From contig CAMYLR010000009.1 of assembly GCA_947259315.1 (NCBI GenBank), positions 81,124 to 145,123 on the forward strand: DNA of 64,000 bases. The letters run 5' to 3'. Within the stretch, counting starts at the first letter, position 1. The number at the start of each line of letters is the position of its first letter. The DNA comes from an uncultured Gemmatimonadales bacterium. GTDB taxonomy: Bacteria; Gemmatimonadota; Gemmatimonadetes; JACCXV01; JAHWKZ01. The notes beneath the pieces were generated by a model. The model saw only the letters and a list, made by a program, of their open reading frames with translations. It was not told where the DNA came from and did not search any database. The position numbers were made by a program, and so were the translations under genes. Positions 40,101 through 48,806 of this stretch are shown one piece after another.

Positions 40101-40435
40101 ACTTCTCGGCCGAGCTCGAGGACCGCTACGGACCACTGCCGGATCCGGCCCGGCACTTGTGCACGGCGGCCCGGTTCAAAGCCCTCGGCACGGCGGCCAG
40201 ACTCGAGCGGCTAAGGCTCAAACCCCACCGCGCAACGGCGGAACTGCGCTGGCCAGTGGGGGTAGAGCCTAGATTGAAGGCGATTCAGGCGGCCGCGGGT
40301 GAGTTGGTCGAATTGACAGTGCAACGAGTCGAGCCTCTACACCTCGTGCTCGCTGCGCCGGACTACCCGACGTTGCTGGAAGTGCTCGAAGCCGGCTTGC
40401 GAGCCTGGGTGCCCGACTCTATCGTCACTTGTTGA
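37103..40435 (+). CDS. mfd: Transcription-repair coupling factor Mfd
   Basis: 1110 residues. Removes RNA polymerase stalled at DNA lesions and recruits UvrA. The N-terminal UvrB-like region (LFPQWEILPYEDRSPQREI) is followed by the RNA polymerase interaction domain with a basic stretch of arginines (about residue 425) and FLVHLDYGVGRYTGLERL. The RecG-like translocase has Walker A GDVGYGKTEVAIRAAF near residue 592, DEEQRFGV near 692 and VTTAIIESGLDVP, and the C-terminal regulatory D7 domain completes the usual architecture. Confidence 0.98.
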   Translation: MRIPAIATRFRASPSYRAVRRALASGGSVHASNLAGSSKAVLAAAVAEDLSAPVLVLTASTDTAETWATDLEALAGESNVGLFPQWEILPYEDRSPQREIEGQRLEFLVGLLERTIAIGVAPARAVAQQVLAPAALNTRIARLATGGRVDLEDLARRLTEMGFEREAMVADVGTFSVRGGIVDVFSYRYSHPVRIELADDEIASIRSFDLATQRSVEPLDRVEILPARERTDSESADEPDGASAASHDLRPVADYLHPDCVIVVDEPERVTAALESGWEEVVRRFNEADDDRSLRPPDELYLDPAGVERSIASFRRLDVEALHMADPKGGAAATRFGTREPDPIQRSVPRLIELLRDDLAGSGQPVILCDNWGQLERLAELLPTDLEAVTLDVGALNGGFVDRDVGLAVYTDHEIFDRRRRPRRRRRYASAPAELHLTEVAAGDFLVHLDYGVGRYTGLERLRLADHGEVEALRLEYDAGEVLYVPVEQIGRVEKFSSPEGTVPSLHRLSSPRWERQKARTRAAIAELTEELLQLHAKRELALGFGFGADTDWQRDMEAAFVYEDTPDQRAATEAVKRDMERPRPMDRLICGDVGYGKTEVAIRAAFKAVQDTKQVAVLAPTTVLAAQHLETFGERLADYPVKIGMLSRFNTPSENRSVIEELRTGRLDIVIGTHRLLSSDVVFADLGLIVVDEEQRFGVRHKERLRALKTSVDVLTLSATPIPRTMQMSLMGLREMSLIETPPRDRTPIVTWVALYNEELIAEAIRREVDRGGQVFFVHNRVQTIDATRRRLERLVPDLRLAIAHGQLPGHELETVMMRFFRGEIDVLVTTAIIESGLDVPTANTIIVDRADRFGLADLYQLRGRVGRSHHRAYCYLLSLPRRAMTRDAERRLKVIEEHTDLGAGYRIALHDLEMRGAGDLLGADQSGFIAAVGFETYLRLLEETVRDLKGEDEKATAPPELVFDGDAYLPAEYVPDDQQKLALYRRLARLREVGAIADFSAELEDRYGPLPDPARHLCTAARFKALGTAARLERLRLKPHRATAELRWPVGVEPRLKAIQAAAGELVELTVQRVEPLHLVLAAPDYPTLLEVLEAGLRAWVPDSIVTC

Positions 40436-40485
40436 CCGCCCCATCCGAATAGCGGCTTACCCGATACTCATACACGAGGTGTTCT

Positions 40486-41934
40486 GTGATTGTCAGGCAA
40501 TCGCTCGCGACCCTGAAGGGGTCGATCGCGGCGCTCGCGCTGGCTGTGGCCTGCGGGTCCGGCAACGACGGTGCGGTAGCGACCGTTGACGATAAGACGT
40601 TCACCGTCGACGATGTAGTCCAGTACATGCAGCAGGCGGGGTACGGCGCCAACCGTGAAGCGGTGGAGCGCGCCGTAGACGAGCTCGTAAAGATGCACCT
40701 GGTTACCCAGCGCGCTCGCGAGCGGTACACGTTGACCGCATCCGACAGTCTACGGCTGACGGAAATGCGCGAGACGCTCATGTGGAACCAGTTCCGCGAG
40801 GATGTGATCCACAAGAACGTGACGGTGGACGAAAAGGAGTTGCGGAACTGGTACGTCGAGAACGTGGGCGAAGAAGTGGACGCGCGGCACATCTTGATTC
40901 GCGCCCAGGCGAGCGACCCCGACTCCGTTCGACAGGCGGCCAAGGCGAAAGCCGAATCGTTGTTGGAAGAGGTCAAGGGTGGAGCCGATTTCGCGTCGCT
41001 CGCGGAAGAGAACTCGGACGATCCGGGGAGCGCTCAGCGCGGCGGCTCGCTGGGTTACTTCTCGCGCGGACAGATGGTGGGACCGTTCGAGGAAGCTGCT
41101 TTTGGAACGCCGGTGGGTGAAATCGCTTCCGACATCGTGGAAACTCAGTTCGGGTATCACGTGATAAAGGTCGAGGATCGACGCAAGCAGACGTTCGAAG
41201 AGTTGCGCGAGGAGATCGAAGAGCAGCTGGCCCGGCCGGAGCGACAGGAAGCCGAGCAAGCGTTCCTCACAGGTCTCATGGAAACGAGCTCGATCGAGTT
41301 CTATGAGACCAACATCGACCGGCTTCTCGGGCTGATCGAGAACCCCCCTCCGGGTGACATCGAATCGGCCGAGCGCGATCTGCTGCTGGCGACGTTCACC
41401 GGGGGCGAGATCAAGCTCGGCGATATCTGGAAGCTCTACGAGATGCTACCCGAAGCGAATCGTCGGACGATCGCGACGCTCGACCAGGCGACGATGGTGC
41501 AGGCTCTGTCGTCGATCGTACAGCGGCGGTTGGTGCTTGCGCGTGCTTCGTCCGAGGGGACGGTGCTCGACTCGACCCGACAGGGCCAGCTGGAGGAACG
41601 CGTGGATCTCTTATGGGCGCAGTCGTATCTGGGTCAGCTTCTGGAGAAGCAGAGCGAGGTCGACGACGCCGACGTGCGGCAGTACTTCGACGAGCACCGA
41701 GAGTTCTATCGTGGCCAGACGTTCGAGGACGTTCGCGAGCAAGTCCGAAGCGTGCTGATCGGTCAGCGCAGAGATGAGTTCCGGGACCCCGAATACCAGC
41801 GCGAGTTAATGACCGCGGTTGCCGACTCGCAAGCCGAGAAGGCGTCGCTGCAAACCAATGAAGCGCTTTACGAACGCGTGTTAGCGACGCTCAAGGAACG
41901 GTTGGCGGAGAACGACGCGGGAGCCAGCAGCTGA
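40486..41934 (+). CDS. Lipoprotein peptidyl-prolyl isomerase (PpiC/PrsA-like)
   Basis: 482 residues from GTG 40486. Lipobox ALALAVA before Cys23, so it is membrane-tethered in the periplasm. A SurA-N-like helical chaperone region (residues about 30-130) leads to one parvulin domain (about 135-245: ARHILIRAQ, FSRGQMVGPFEEAAFGTPVG, TQFGYHVIKVEDRR), then a long helical C-terminus. It should chaperone outer-membrane or secreted proteins. It directly follows mfd and precedes a second parvulin gene by 2 bases. Confidence 0.92.
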   Translation: MIVRQSLATLKGSIAALALAVACGSGNDGAVATVDDKTFTVDDVVQYMQQAGYGANREAVERAVDELVKMHLVTQRARERYTLTASDSLRLTEMRETLMWNQFREDVIHKNVTVDEKELRNWYVENVGEEVDARHILIRAQASDPDSVRQAAKAKAESLLEEVKGGADFASLAEENSDDPGSAQRGGSLGYFSRGQMVGPFEEAAFGTPVGEIASDIVETQFGYHVIKVEDRRKQTFEELREEIEEQLARPERQEAEQAFLTGLMETSSIEFYETNIDRLLGLIENPPPGDIESAERDLLLATFTGGEIKLGDIWKLYEMLPEANRRTIATLDQATMVQALSSIVQRRLVLARASSEGTVLDSTRQGQLEERVDLLWAQSYLGQLLEKQSEVDDADVRQYFDEHREFYRGQTFEDVREQVRSVLIGQRRDEFRDPEYQRELMTAVADSQAEKASLQTNEALYERVLATLKERLAENDAGASS

Positions 41935-41936
41935 CG

Positions 41937-43310
41937 ATGATTCGAGCTTTGACCCTGTGCTTGGCGGTGGCGGCCGTTGCCTGGACGGCCGAAGTCAACG
42001 CCCAAGAGGAGGTCGAAACCACCGAGATCCCGCTAGCCGAGGAGGCGGAACCGACTCCCCAGTCATCGGATCGGAGGCTGGGAGACCGCATCATGGCGGT
42101 TGTGGGCGACGACTTGTTGCTCGAATCAGAGTGGGTCGAGCAAACCCTCATTCTGGCCGAGCAGCTCGGCGTCACCAGAGGAACACCACAATTCGACGTC
42201 ATCGCCACCGAGACGTTTGATCAGATCATCAGAAACCTCGTCATCGTCTCGGTCGCGCGCCGCGATACGATGATCATGATCGATGAAGAGCTGGTGCTGG
42301 AGCAGGTCGATCGTGAGATCGAGCAGATAAGCCAACGGTTCCCCAGCGAGGCCGATTTTCGGCGCGAACTCGAGCGCAGCCAGTGGGGAAGCTTGGCTGC
42401 GTATCGAGCCGACATACAGGACCGGAAGCGTCGCGAGATGTTGGGTGAAGCACTGCTCGAGGTACGGCGCGACGAGATCAAGGCGCCGACGATCTCGGAT
42501 GCGGAAGTGCGCGCCTACTGGGACGAAAACCGCGCCGGTTTTGGCACTCAGCCGGTGACGATCCGGTTCGAGGAGATCACCGTCACGCTAAGGCCATCGG
42601 AGAGCGCCCGCGAGGCGGCCCGAAGCGCCGCCGAAGACGTAATGCAGGAGCTAGAAGCGGGGCTCGATTTCACCAGCGCCGCCCGCCGGTACTCGGGTGA
42701 TACCAGCACGGCGGAGGAAGGTGGCGATTTGGGATGGTTTGGTCGCGGACGGATGGTGGCGTCGTTCGAGGAAGCGGCGTTTGGTGCCGTCGGCGGGGAA
42801 CTCATAGGGCCGGTTGAAAGCCCGTTTGGATTTCACATCATACAGGTTTTGGATGAGCGGACCGAGGAGCGGCGGGCGCGTCACATCCTGCTTTCGTTCG
42901 AGCGAACCCAGGAGGATCGCGATCGGGCGCGGCTCGAAGCGGAGTCGATGCGGGATCTGGTACGAGGCGGCGCGGATGTCGACAGCCTGCAGGCGATTCA
43001 CATGCCGGGCGACTCGACCGCCAGCGCACGCATCGAATTCCCGGCCTCACAGCTACCGCCGCTGTATCTGCGCTCGCTCCAAGACCTCGAGGATGGAGAT
43101 GCAACAGTGATTGAAACCGCTACCGGATTCAGTGTGCTCGTGAGTCGAGGACGCGGCGGTGGCGAAGAGATCACTTTCGAAGAGATCGCCCCCCGCATTC
43201 GCCAGCAGCTCGAACAAGAGCGCGCCGAGGAGGCGTTCGTCCAGCGCCTTCGGGAGCAAGTGTTCGTGGACATTCGGGTCCGGCCGGAGAGGGCCCTGGC
43301 CGACATCTGA
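41937..43310 (+). CDS. Periplasmic parvulin-type isomerase, SurA-like
   Basis: 457 residues with a signal peptide (residues 1-22, ending VNAQ). A SurA-type N-terminal chaperone segment (GDRIMAVVGDDLLLESEWVE, residues about 48-200) is followed by one clear parvulin domain (YSGDTSTAEEGGDLGWFGRG, SPFGFHIIQVLDER) and a second, shortened one (RRARHILLSFERTQEDRD onward). This matches SurA in layout. It acts in outer-membrane protein folding. Paired with the lipoprotein isomerase upstream. Confidence 0.92.
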   Translation: MIRALTLCLAVAAVAWTAEVNAQEEVETTEIPLAEEAEPTPQSSDRRLGDRIMAVVGDDLLLESEWVEQTLILAEQLGVTRGTPQFDVIATETFDQIIRNLVIVSVARRDTMIMIDEELVLEQVDREIEQISQRFPSEADFRRELERSQWGSLAAYRADIQDRKRREMLGEALLEVRRDEIKAPTISDAEVRAYWDENRAGFGTQPVTIRFEEITVTLRPSESAREAARSAAEDVMQELEAGLDFTSAARRYSGDTSTAEEGGDLGWFGRGRMVASFEEAAFGAVGGELIGPVESPFGFHIIQVLDERTEERRARHILLSFERTQEDRDRARLEAESMRDLVRGGADVDSLQAIHMPGDSTASARIEFPASQLPPLYLRSLQDLEDGDATVIETATGFSVLVSRGRGGGEEITFEEIAPRIRQQLEQERAEEAFVQRLREQVFVDIRVRPERALADI

Positions 43311-43325
43311 GCGTCGCGACCAGCG

Positions 43326-44003
43326 ATGATTCTCTTCCAGAACGTTTCTAAGGAATACCCAAAGACAGGCTTCGCGTTGCGTGACGTATCGTTTCATCTG
43401 CGCCGCGGTGAGTTCGTCTTTGTCACCGGTCCATCGGGTGCCGGCAAGACGACGCTTGTGAAGCTGATCACGATGGAGGAACGTCCAAGCGCTGGGACGG
43501 TTCGCGTCTCGGGTTTCTCGTCGGATCGCATCAAGCGTCGCGAGATTCCGTATCTGCGGCGTCGTTTGGGGGTGGTGTTTCAGGATTTTCGGCTGCTGAA
43601 GAACCGTACAGCGCGGGAGAACGTCGCCTTCAGCATGGAGGTCATCGGGACTCCCCGCGAGCAGATCGGGCTGGCTGTCCCGCGAACGCTGGCGGCGGTC
43701 GGTTTGGCCAGCAAGGCCGATCACTTGCCCGCCGAGCTGTCCGGCGGTGAGCAACAGCGGGTCGCGATCGCTCGTGCGCTGGTCAACGAACCTTTTGTCT
43801 TGCTCGCCGACGAGCCCACCGGCAACCTGGACGAGCGTGTGTCAAAAGATATCCTGCGCGTGTGCAAGGACATCAATCTCCGCGGGATGGCGGTTCTGTT
43901 TGTAACCCATGACCGTAGCCTCCTCGACGATCACGTCGGTGCACGCGTGATCGAGCTCGACAGCGGCGCTCTCGTGAGCGACACCGAGGCCGGTGATTCG
44001 TAG
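43326..44003 (+). CDS. ftsE: Cell-division ABC transporter ATPase FtsE
   Basis: 225 residues. Walker [16 protein letters not shown]-loop [11 protein letters not shown] signature [15 protein letters not shown] and Walker [13 protein letters not shown] are all intact. The start [20 protein letters not shown] is typical of FtsE. With FtsX it passes ATP-driven movement across the inner membrane to a periplasmic activator of cell-wall hydrolysis. The EnvC-like gene just downstream supplies that activator. Confidence 0.97.
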   Translation: MILFQNVSKEYPKTGFALRDVSFHLRRGEFVFVTGPSGAGKTTLVKLITMEERPSAGTVRVSGFSSDRIKRREIPYLRRRLGVVFQDFRLLKNRTARENVAFSMEVIGTPREQIGLAVPRTLAAVGLASKADHLPAELSGGEQQRVAIARALVNEPFVLLADEPTGNLDERVSKDILRVCKDINLRGMAVLFVTHDRSLLDDHVGARVIELDSGALVSDTEAGDS

Positions 44004-44027
44004 CCGGCCGGCTCACTCGGGGCGGCC

Positions 44028-44891
44028 ATGAGGTACACGCCGCGGGAGGCTTTTTTCGCCTTTCGCCGCGCTCCGCTGCTGACCGCTCTCTCCGTCGTTA
44101 CGATCGCTTTCGCGCTCTATACGCTGGCTGTCTTCGGTCTGGTTTGGCTCAACATCGAACGTGTGCTCGACGACGTGGCGCAGAGGGTCGAGGTGATCGT
44201 CTTCCTCGAGGATGGTACCGATCCAGGCGAGAGCGCGACGCTGATGAGTGAGTTGGCGACCTACCCCGAGGTCGACTCGATCGCGTACGTCTCCAAGGAC
44301 GAAGCACTCGCGCGCGCACGCGCGGACCTGAGCGAATACCGGGACCTGTACGAGGATCTCGAGGTCAACCCGCTCCCGGCGTCGATCGAGGTCGCCCTCA
44401 AACCGGGGTTCCGCCGTAGCGCTCAAGTGAGGGAGGTCGCCGGCCGGGTCGAACAATTCCCGTTTGTAGAAGAGGTGAAGTACGGGGAGGAGTGGGTCTC
44501 CAAGCTCAACTTCCTCCAGGATATCTCGCTGTTCTTGGGTTTTGTGGTGGGTGGGATCTTCGCCGCGGTTGCGTTTGTCGCGATCGGGGCGACGATCAAC
44601 CTGGTACTGATCGCGCGCGAAGACGAGTTCGCGATCATGAAGATGGTTGGTGCAACACCAGGGTTTATCGCCCAGCCGTTTATTCTGGAGGGTTTTGTCA
44701 AAGGAGTGATCGGCGCGGTGCTCGCGCTGGTGCTGCTGACAGCCACGTTTAGCGCGCTCGAGCAACGTGTTCTGTCACTCGGTTTCTATACGCCGGCACA
44801 AATCGTGGTCGGCGTCGTGTTGGGTGGGTTGTTGGGGGCGGTCGGTTCCGTCCTGTCACTGCGTCGTCACCTTTACGGCGGTACGACGTGA
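44028..44891 (+). CDS. ftsX: Cell-division protein FtsX
   Basis: 287 residues. A first membrane helix (residues about 22-42), an extracytoplasmic loop (about 43-165) with the family LPASIEVALKPG segment, and three further helices including VGGIFAAVAFVAIGATINLVL and MKMVGATPGFIAQPFILEGF, which is the conserved FtsX cytoplasmic loop. Partner of FtsE. Its stop overlaps the GTG of the EnvC-like gene. Confidence 0.96.
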   Translation: MRYTPREAFFAFRRAPLLTALSVVTIAFALYTLAVFGLVWLNIERVLDDVAQRVEVIVFLEDGTDPGESATLMSELATYPEVDSIAYVSKDEALARARADLSEYRDLYEDLEVNPLPASIEVALKPGFRRSAQVREVAGRVEQFPFVEEVKYGEEWVSKLNFLQDISLFLGFVVGGIFAAVAFVAIGATINLVLIAREDEFAIMKMVGATPGFIAQPFILEGFVKGVIGAVLALVLLTATFSALEQRVLSLGFYTPAQIVVGVVLGGLLGAVGSVLSLRRHLYGGTT

Positions 44892-46105
44892 TACGTTCTT
44901 GGCTGCACGTCGCGCTGGTGGGCGTGTTTTGCGGCATCGTGCCGGTGGTGCCGACCGCGCTGGCCCAGGAAGATGCGGAGCTGGAGGCACAGCGGCAGCG
45001 GCTCGAGCAAATCCAACAGGAGATCAAGAACAAGCGCGCCGAGGCGGCGCGGCTCGGCGAACGCGAAGAGAGCGTGATTCGAGAGCTGCGGCAGGTCGAG
45101 CGGGAGCTGGGGGTCACCGAACAGCTCGTTGCGACCCTCGGCGACGAGATCGAGAGTCGCGGCCAGCAGATCGAAGAGGTATCGAAATCACTGGCTCGCG
45201 CGCATGACGAGCTAGCGCTCAAGCGTCAAGTCTTGGCGCGACGACTGCGCGCGATATACAAGCTGGGTCGCTTCGGTGTGATCGAAATCCTGTTCCGATC
45301 CGACTCGTTCGCGGACGCGCTCAGTCGCTACAAGTACTTGCGGTTGATCGCGGAACAGGACGGAAGACTGCTGGACCGAATCACGCGCCTGGAGATCGGG
45401 ATAAAGGAGAACCTGGTCGCGCTCGGGCGGGCGCGGGAAGAGCTTGACCACGCGCGAGCGGCTCGCATGCGCCATGCGGAAGAGTTGTCAGCGACAGAGG
45501 GAGACCGGCAGCGCATGTTGGCCGTCGTCAAAGGTCGTCGTTCGGAGCAACTTCGCGCGGCTCAGGCGCTGGAAGAGGAGACCGGACGAATTCAGCAGCT
45601 CTTGGTCGTGCTCGAGCGGCGTCGAGCTGAGCGCGAAGCTGAAGCCGCTCGGCTGGCGACCGCCGCGGGCAGGCGCGCGCCGGACCCGGCGGCTTCGACG
45701 CTCACCGCAGACGTGGGAGCGTTGGCGTGGCCGGTGGAGGGCGAGATCATCGCGCGCTTCGGTCGGGCTGTGCATCCCGTTTACAAGACCGAGGTCGTGA
45801 ACAACGGTATCGATATCCGCGCGCCAAGGGGCACTCCGGTCAGAACGGTCGGCTCGGGCGAGGTCGCCTACGTCGATTGGAACGGTGGCTACGGTCTAAT
45901 GGTGATCGTCGATCATGATGGCGGATATTATTCGCTCTACGCGCACCTCGATCGCGCCGATGTTACCGTGGGACAGCGAGTCGGCCAGCGACAGGTAATC
46001 GGCGCGGTGGGCGAAACAGGGAGTCTGGTGGGGGCTCAACTTCATTTCGAGATTCGTGAAGGAGGCCAGGCGATCGACCCGATCGCCTGGCTGCAAAAGC
46101 GATGA
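44888..46105 (+). CDS. envC: EnvC-like amidase activator: coiled coil plus degenerate LytM domain
   Basis: 405 residues from GTG 44888. Signal peptide (about 1-27, ending ALAQ), then a long coiled coil (about 30-260), then a LytM domain. The zinc site is damaged: the first His is Asn in [11 protein letters not shown] (near residue 304) and the HxH pair reads QLHFEI (near 383), so it cannot cut peptidoglycan itself. E. coli EnvC is equally degenerate and switches on amidases under FtsEX control. Overlap with ftsX supports this role. No amidase gene lies in the window. Confidence 0.92.
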   Translation: MIRSWLHVALVGVFCGIVPVVPTALAQEDAELEAQRQRLEQIQQEIKNKRAEAARLGEREESVIRELRQVERELGVTEQLVATLGDEIESRGQQIEEVSKSLARAHDELALKRQVLARRLRAIYKLGRFGVIEILFRSDSFADALSRYKYLRLIAEQDGRLLDRITRLEIGIKENLVALGRAREELDHARAARMRHAEELSATEGDRQRMLAVVKGRRSEQLRAAQALEEETGRIQQLLVVLERRRAEREAEAARLATAAGRRAPDPAASTLTADVGALAWPVEGEIIARFGRAVHPVYKTEVVNNGIDIRAPRGTPVRTVGSGEVAYVDWNGGYGLMVIVDHDGGYYSLYAHLDRADVTVGQRVGQRQVIGAVGETGSLVGAQLHFEIREGGQAIDPIAWLQKR

Positions 46106-47196
46106 CGAGTAGCGCGCGCATCGGAGTGCTCGGCCACGACAAGCTGAAAACGGCGCTCAACGCCGCCATTGGCCGTCAGCGACTGGGGAGTGCGTTGTTG
46201 TTCTACGGCCCCGGCGGGGTTGGCAAACAGACCTTGGCCCGGTGGCTCGCCCAGCGCCTGCTGTGCGTGGATGATGGCGCAAAGTCCGCCGGAGAGCCGT
46301 GCGGCTCCTGCGCCACGTGTCGTCGGTTGGCCGGCAACAATCACCCCGATTTCCACTGGTACTTTCCGCGTCCAGCGGAGACCTATTACAAGGCCAATGC
46401 CCGCGCCGACGATCTCGCTCGCCGCGCCGGCGAGCCGACCGCTCCAGCGACCTACGATCACCCAGCATCGTTTCGGATGGAAGATTTTCGAGCCGTTGCG
46501 CAACAAGCCGGGCGTCCGCCGTTTGAGGCGTCGGAGCAACTGTTCGTGCTGGGCGACGTCGATCAACACCCGCCCGGCGATGAGCCGACCGGCATGCTGA
46601 TGAAGCTGCTGGAGGAAGTGCCACCACGCACGCGGTTCGTACTGACTGCCACGCGACCCGAGGCACTACCGGCGACGATTCATTCCCGCGTCCAATCGCT
46701 GGCGATCCCGACCGTCGATGACGACGCGCTCCGGGCGTTTGTGGAAACTCGGCTCGAGATCCAAGCTCGAGATAGAGCTTCGCTGATCGCGCTTGCCGGC
46801 GGCCGGCCGGGGCGCGCCTTGGCGCTGGCCGACCCCGGGATCTTGGGGCTGCGGGAGTTTGCGGTTCAGTTGTTCAATGCCGGGATGGCGGGCGGCGACC
46901 CGTATGCGTTCCTGCTCGCGACGCAACTGCCGCGGGTCCGGGAGCAGCACGAGCTCGTGTTCGAGTTCTTGCTCGGAATGGCCGAAGACGTGCTGGCGGT
47001 TTGTGTCGCCAACGGTGACGAGGGGACGGCTCTGCACCACCCGGATCTCTTGCCGCGGTACCGTAAAGCGTCTGAGCAAGGCGCGGTGGCACTGTCCGGC
47101 ACAGCGCGCCAACTGGTCGAGGTCCGGGAGCACGTTTGGAGCAACCTCACCCCGACCTTGCTCTATTGGGAGGCGCTGCGCGCACTGGCCCCGTAG
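46102..47196 (+). CDS. holB: DNA polymerase III delta-prime-type clamp-loader subunit
   Basis: 364 residues. Clamp-loader AAA+ fold: [20 protein letters not shown] (Walker A), a four-Cys zinc module (Cys in [13 protein letters not shown]), [19 protein letters not shown] and [11 protein letters not shown]. Delta-prime subunits usually have an altered P-loop; this one is nearly intact, but the context and missing gamma/tau tail support delta-prime. It overlaps the EnvC-like gene by 4 bases and precedes metG. Confidence 0.88.
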   Translation: MTSSARIGVLGHDKLKTALNAAIGRQRLGSALLFYGPGGVGKQTLARWLAQRLLCVDDGAKSAGEPCGSCATCRRLAGNNHPDFHWYFPRPAETYYKANARADDLARRAGEPTAPATYDHPASFRMEDFRAVAQQAGRPPFEASEQLFVLGDVDQHPPGDEPTGMLMKLLEEVPPRTRFVLTATRPEALPATIHSRVQSLAIPTVDDDALRAFVETRLEIQARDRASLIALAGGRPGRALALADPGILGLREFAVQLFNAGMAGGDPYAFLLATQLPRVREQHELVFEFLLGMAEDVLAVCVANGDEGTALHHPDLLPRYRKASEQGAVALSGTARQLVEVREHVWSNLTPTLLYWEALRALAP

Positions 47197-47208
47197 ATTT
47201 TGGCCCCC

Positions 47209-48804
47209 ATGGCCGAGCGCTACTACCTCACTACTCCGATCTACTACATAAACGATCGTCCCCACATCGGTCATGCTTACACGACGATGCTGGCCGATGT
47301 GCTGGCGCGTCGTCATCGGATGACCGGTGACGACGTCAGGTTCCTGACCGGCACCGATGAGCATGGCGAGAAGATCGTTCGGGCGGCTTCGGAACGTGGC
47401 GCTACGCCGCAGCAGCACGTCGACGAGCTGGCGGTGACGTGGCAGGCAACGTGGGACGAGCTCGAAATCCGATACGATCGGTTCATCCGCACCACCGACG
47501 CTGACCATGTGGCGGTCGTCCAAAAGGCGCTCACGCAACTCCACGCAGGCACGACACCGGCCGGAGAGCCGTTGTTGTACAAGGACGCCTATCGCGGTTG
47601 GTACTGCGTCTCGGACGAGCGGTACTGGACCGAGAAAGACTTGCGGGATGGCCGTTGCCCGGAGTGTGGCAAGCCGGTCGAGGAGATCGAGGAGTCGAAC
47701 TGGTTCTTCCGCATGAGCGCTTATCAGGAAGCGCTGATCGTTCACATTCGCGACAACCCCGGCTTCATCTACCCCGAGACGCGGGCCAACGAGATTCTGG
47801 GTTTTCTTCGAGAGCCCCTCGGCGATTTGTGTATCTCGCGGCCGAAAGCCCGGCTTGCGTGGGGTATCCCGTTCCCGTGGGATGACGGCTACGTTACGTA
47901 CGTGTGGGTCGACGCGTTGCTGAATTACGTCACCGGCACGGTAGATTCCACCGCCGACGCTGAGGCCAGCGCGGAGCGCTCGATCGCCGCCTGGAACGAA
48001 CACCCAGCGGACGTCCATTTGATCGGCAAAGACATCCTGACCACCCACAGCGTCTACTGGACGACGCTCCTGATGGCTCTCGGCTGGGCGCTGCCGAAGC
48101 AGATCCTCGGCCACGGATGGTGGCTTTGGGAGGGCCGCAAGATCGCTAAGTCGGTTGGCAACGTGGTTGACCCCGGACAATTGACGGAGGTCGTTGGGGT
48201 CGATGGGCTGCGGTACTTCCTGCTTCGGGAGATGACCCTCGGGCAGGACAGTACGTTTTCATACGAGTCGATGGCCAAGCGACTCAACGCCGATCTTGCC
48301 AATGACTTGGGGAACCTCCACTCGCGAGTGACCAAGATGGTCGAACGTTATTTGGATGGCCGCTTGCCACTCCGTGACGAGGCTGAGGGGCAGGCCGGCG
48401 AAGCGATGTTGAGAGAGCCGGCGGAGCGGTTGCTGGCCGATGGGGCCGAAGGATCGGTTTCCCAGGCGTGGGGCGAGTGGCGAATCAACCTGGCGTTGGA
48501 GCGGATCGTGGGCTTGGTGTCGGCGACCAACGAGTACCTGGAGCGCCACGCGCCGTGGAAGCGGGCGCGCGATCCGGATGCGCTGCCGGAGGTAGCGGCG
48601 GTACTGGCGCACGCCGCCGAAGCGGTCAGGCTCGCGGCGGCTCTGGTTTGGCCAGTCGCTCCCGAGCTCGCGGGGTCGATCCTGGAGTCGCTCGATCAAC
48701 CGGGCACGCCGCGCACAGACCAGCTGCGCTGGGGCGTGCTGGATGGAGGCTCGGTGCGGGTGGTGCCGCCGGTCTACCAGCGGCTCGAGCTCGAGAAGAC
48801 GTAG
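47209..48804 (+). CDS. metG: Methionyl-tRNA synthetase
   Basis: 531 residues from ATG 47209; TTG 47200 is possible. The class I HIGH motif is HIGH in PHIGHAYTTMLADVLARR, and the second signature reads KIAKS in GRKIAKSVGNVVDP rather than KMSKS. CPEC plus an earlier Cys (YCVSDERYW) form the zinc knuckle in the connective domain. The C-terminal anticodon helices are present, but not the EMAP-like dimerisation domain found in longer MetG. Charges initiator and elongator tRNA-Met. Confidence 0.96.
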   Translation: MAERYYLTTPIYYINDRPHIGHAYTTMLADVLARRHRMTGDDVRFLTGTDEHGEKIVRAASERGATPQQHVDELAVTWQATWDELEIRYDRFIRTTDADHVAVVQKALTQLHAGTTPAGEPLLYKDAYRGWYCVSDERYWTEKDLRDGRCPECGKPVEEIEESNWFFRMSAYQEALIVHIRDNPGFIYPETRANEILGFLREPLGDLCISRPKARLAWGIPFPWDDGYVTYVWVDALLNYVTGTVDSTADAEASAERSIAAWNEHPADVHLIGKDILTTHSVYWTTLLMALGWALPKQILGHGWWLWEGRKIAKSVGNVVDPGQLTEVVGVDGLRYFLLREMTLGQDSTFSYESMAKRLNADLANDLGNLHSRVTKMVERYLDGRLPLRDEAEGQAGEAMLREPAERLLADGAEGSVSQAWGEWRINLALERIVGLVSATNEYLERHAPWKRARDPDALPEVAAVLAHAAEAVRLAAALVWPVAPELAGSILESLDQPGTPRTDQLRWGVLDGGSVRVVPPVYQRLELEKT

Positions 48805-48806
48805 CC

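Noticed and set aside
46666-48180. 504-residue minus-strand open frame across holB/metG
   Set aside because: Antisense to metG and holB, no family features and shadow-like composition.
48174-48200. KIAKS in place of KMSKS in methionyl-tRNA synthetase
   Set aside because: Conservative variation in this motif occurs in class I synthetases; it does not suggest loss of function.
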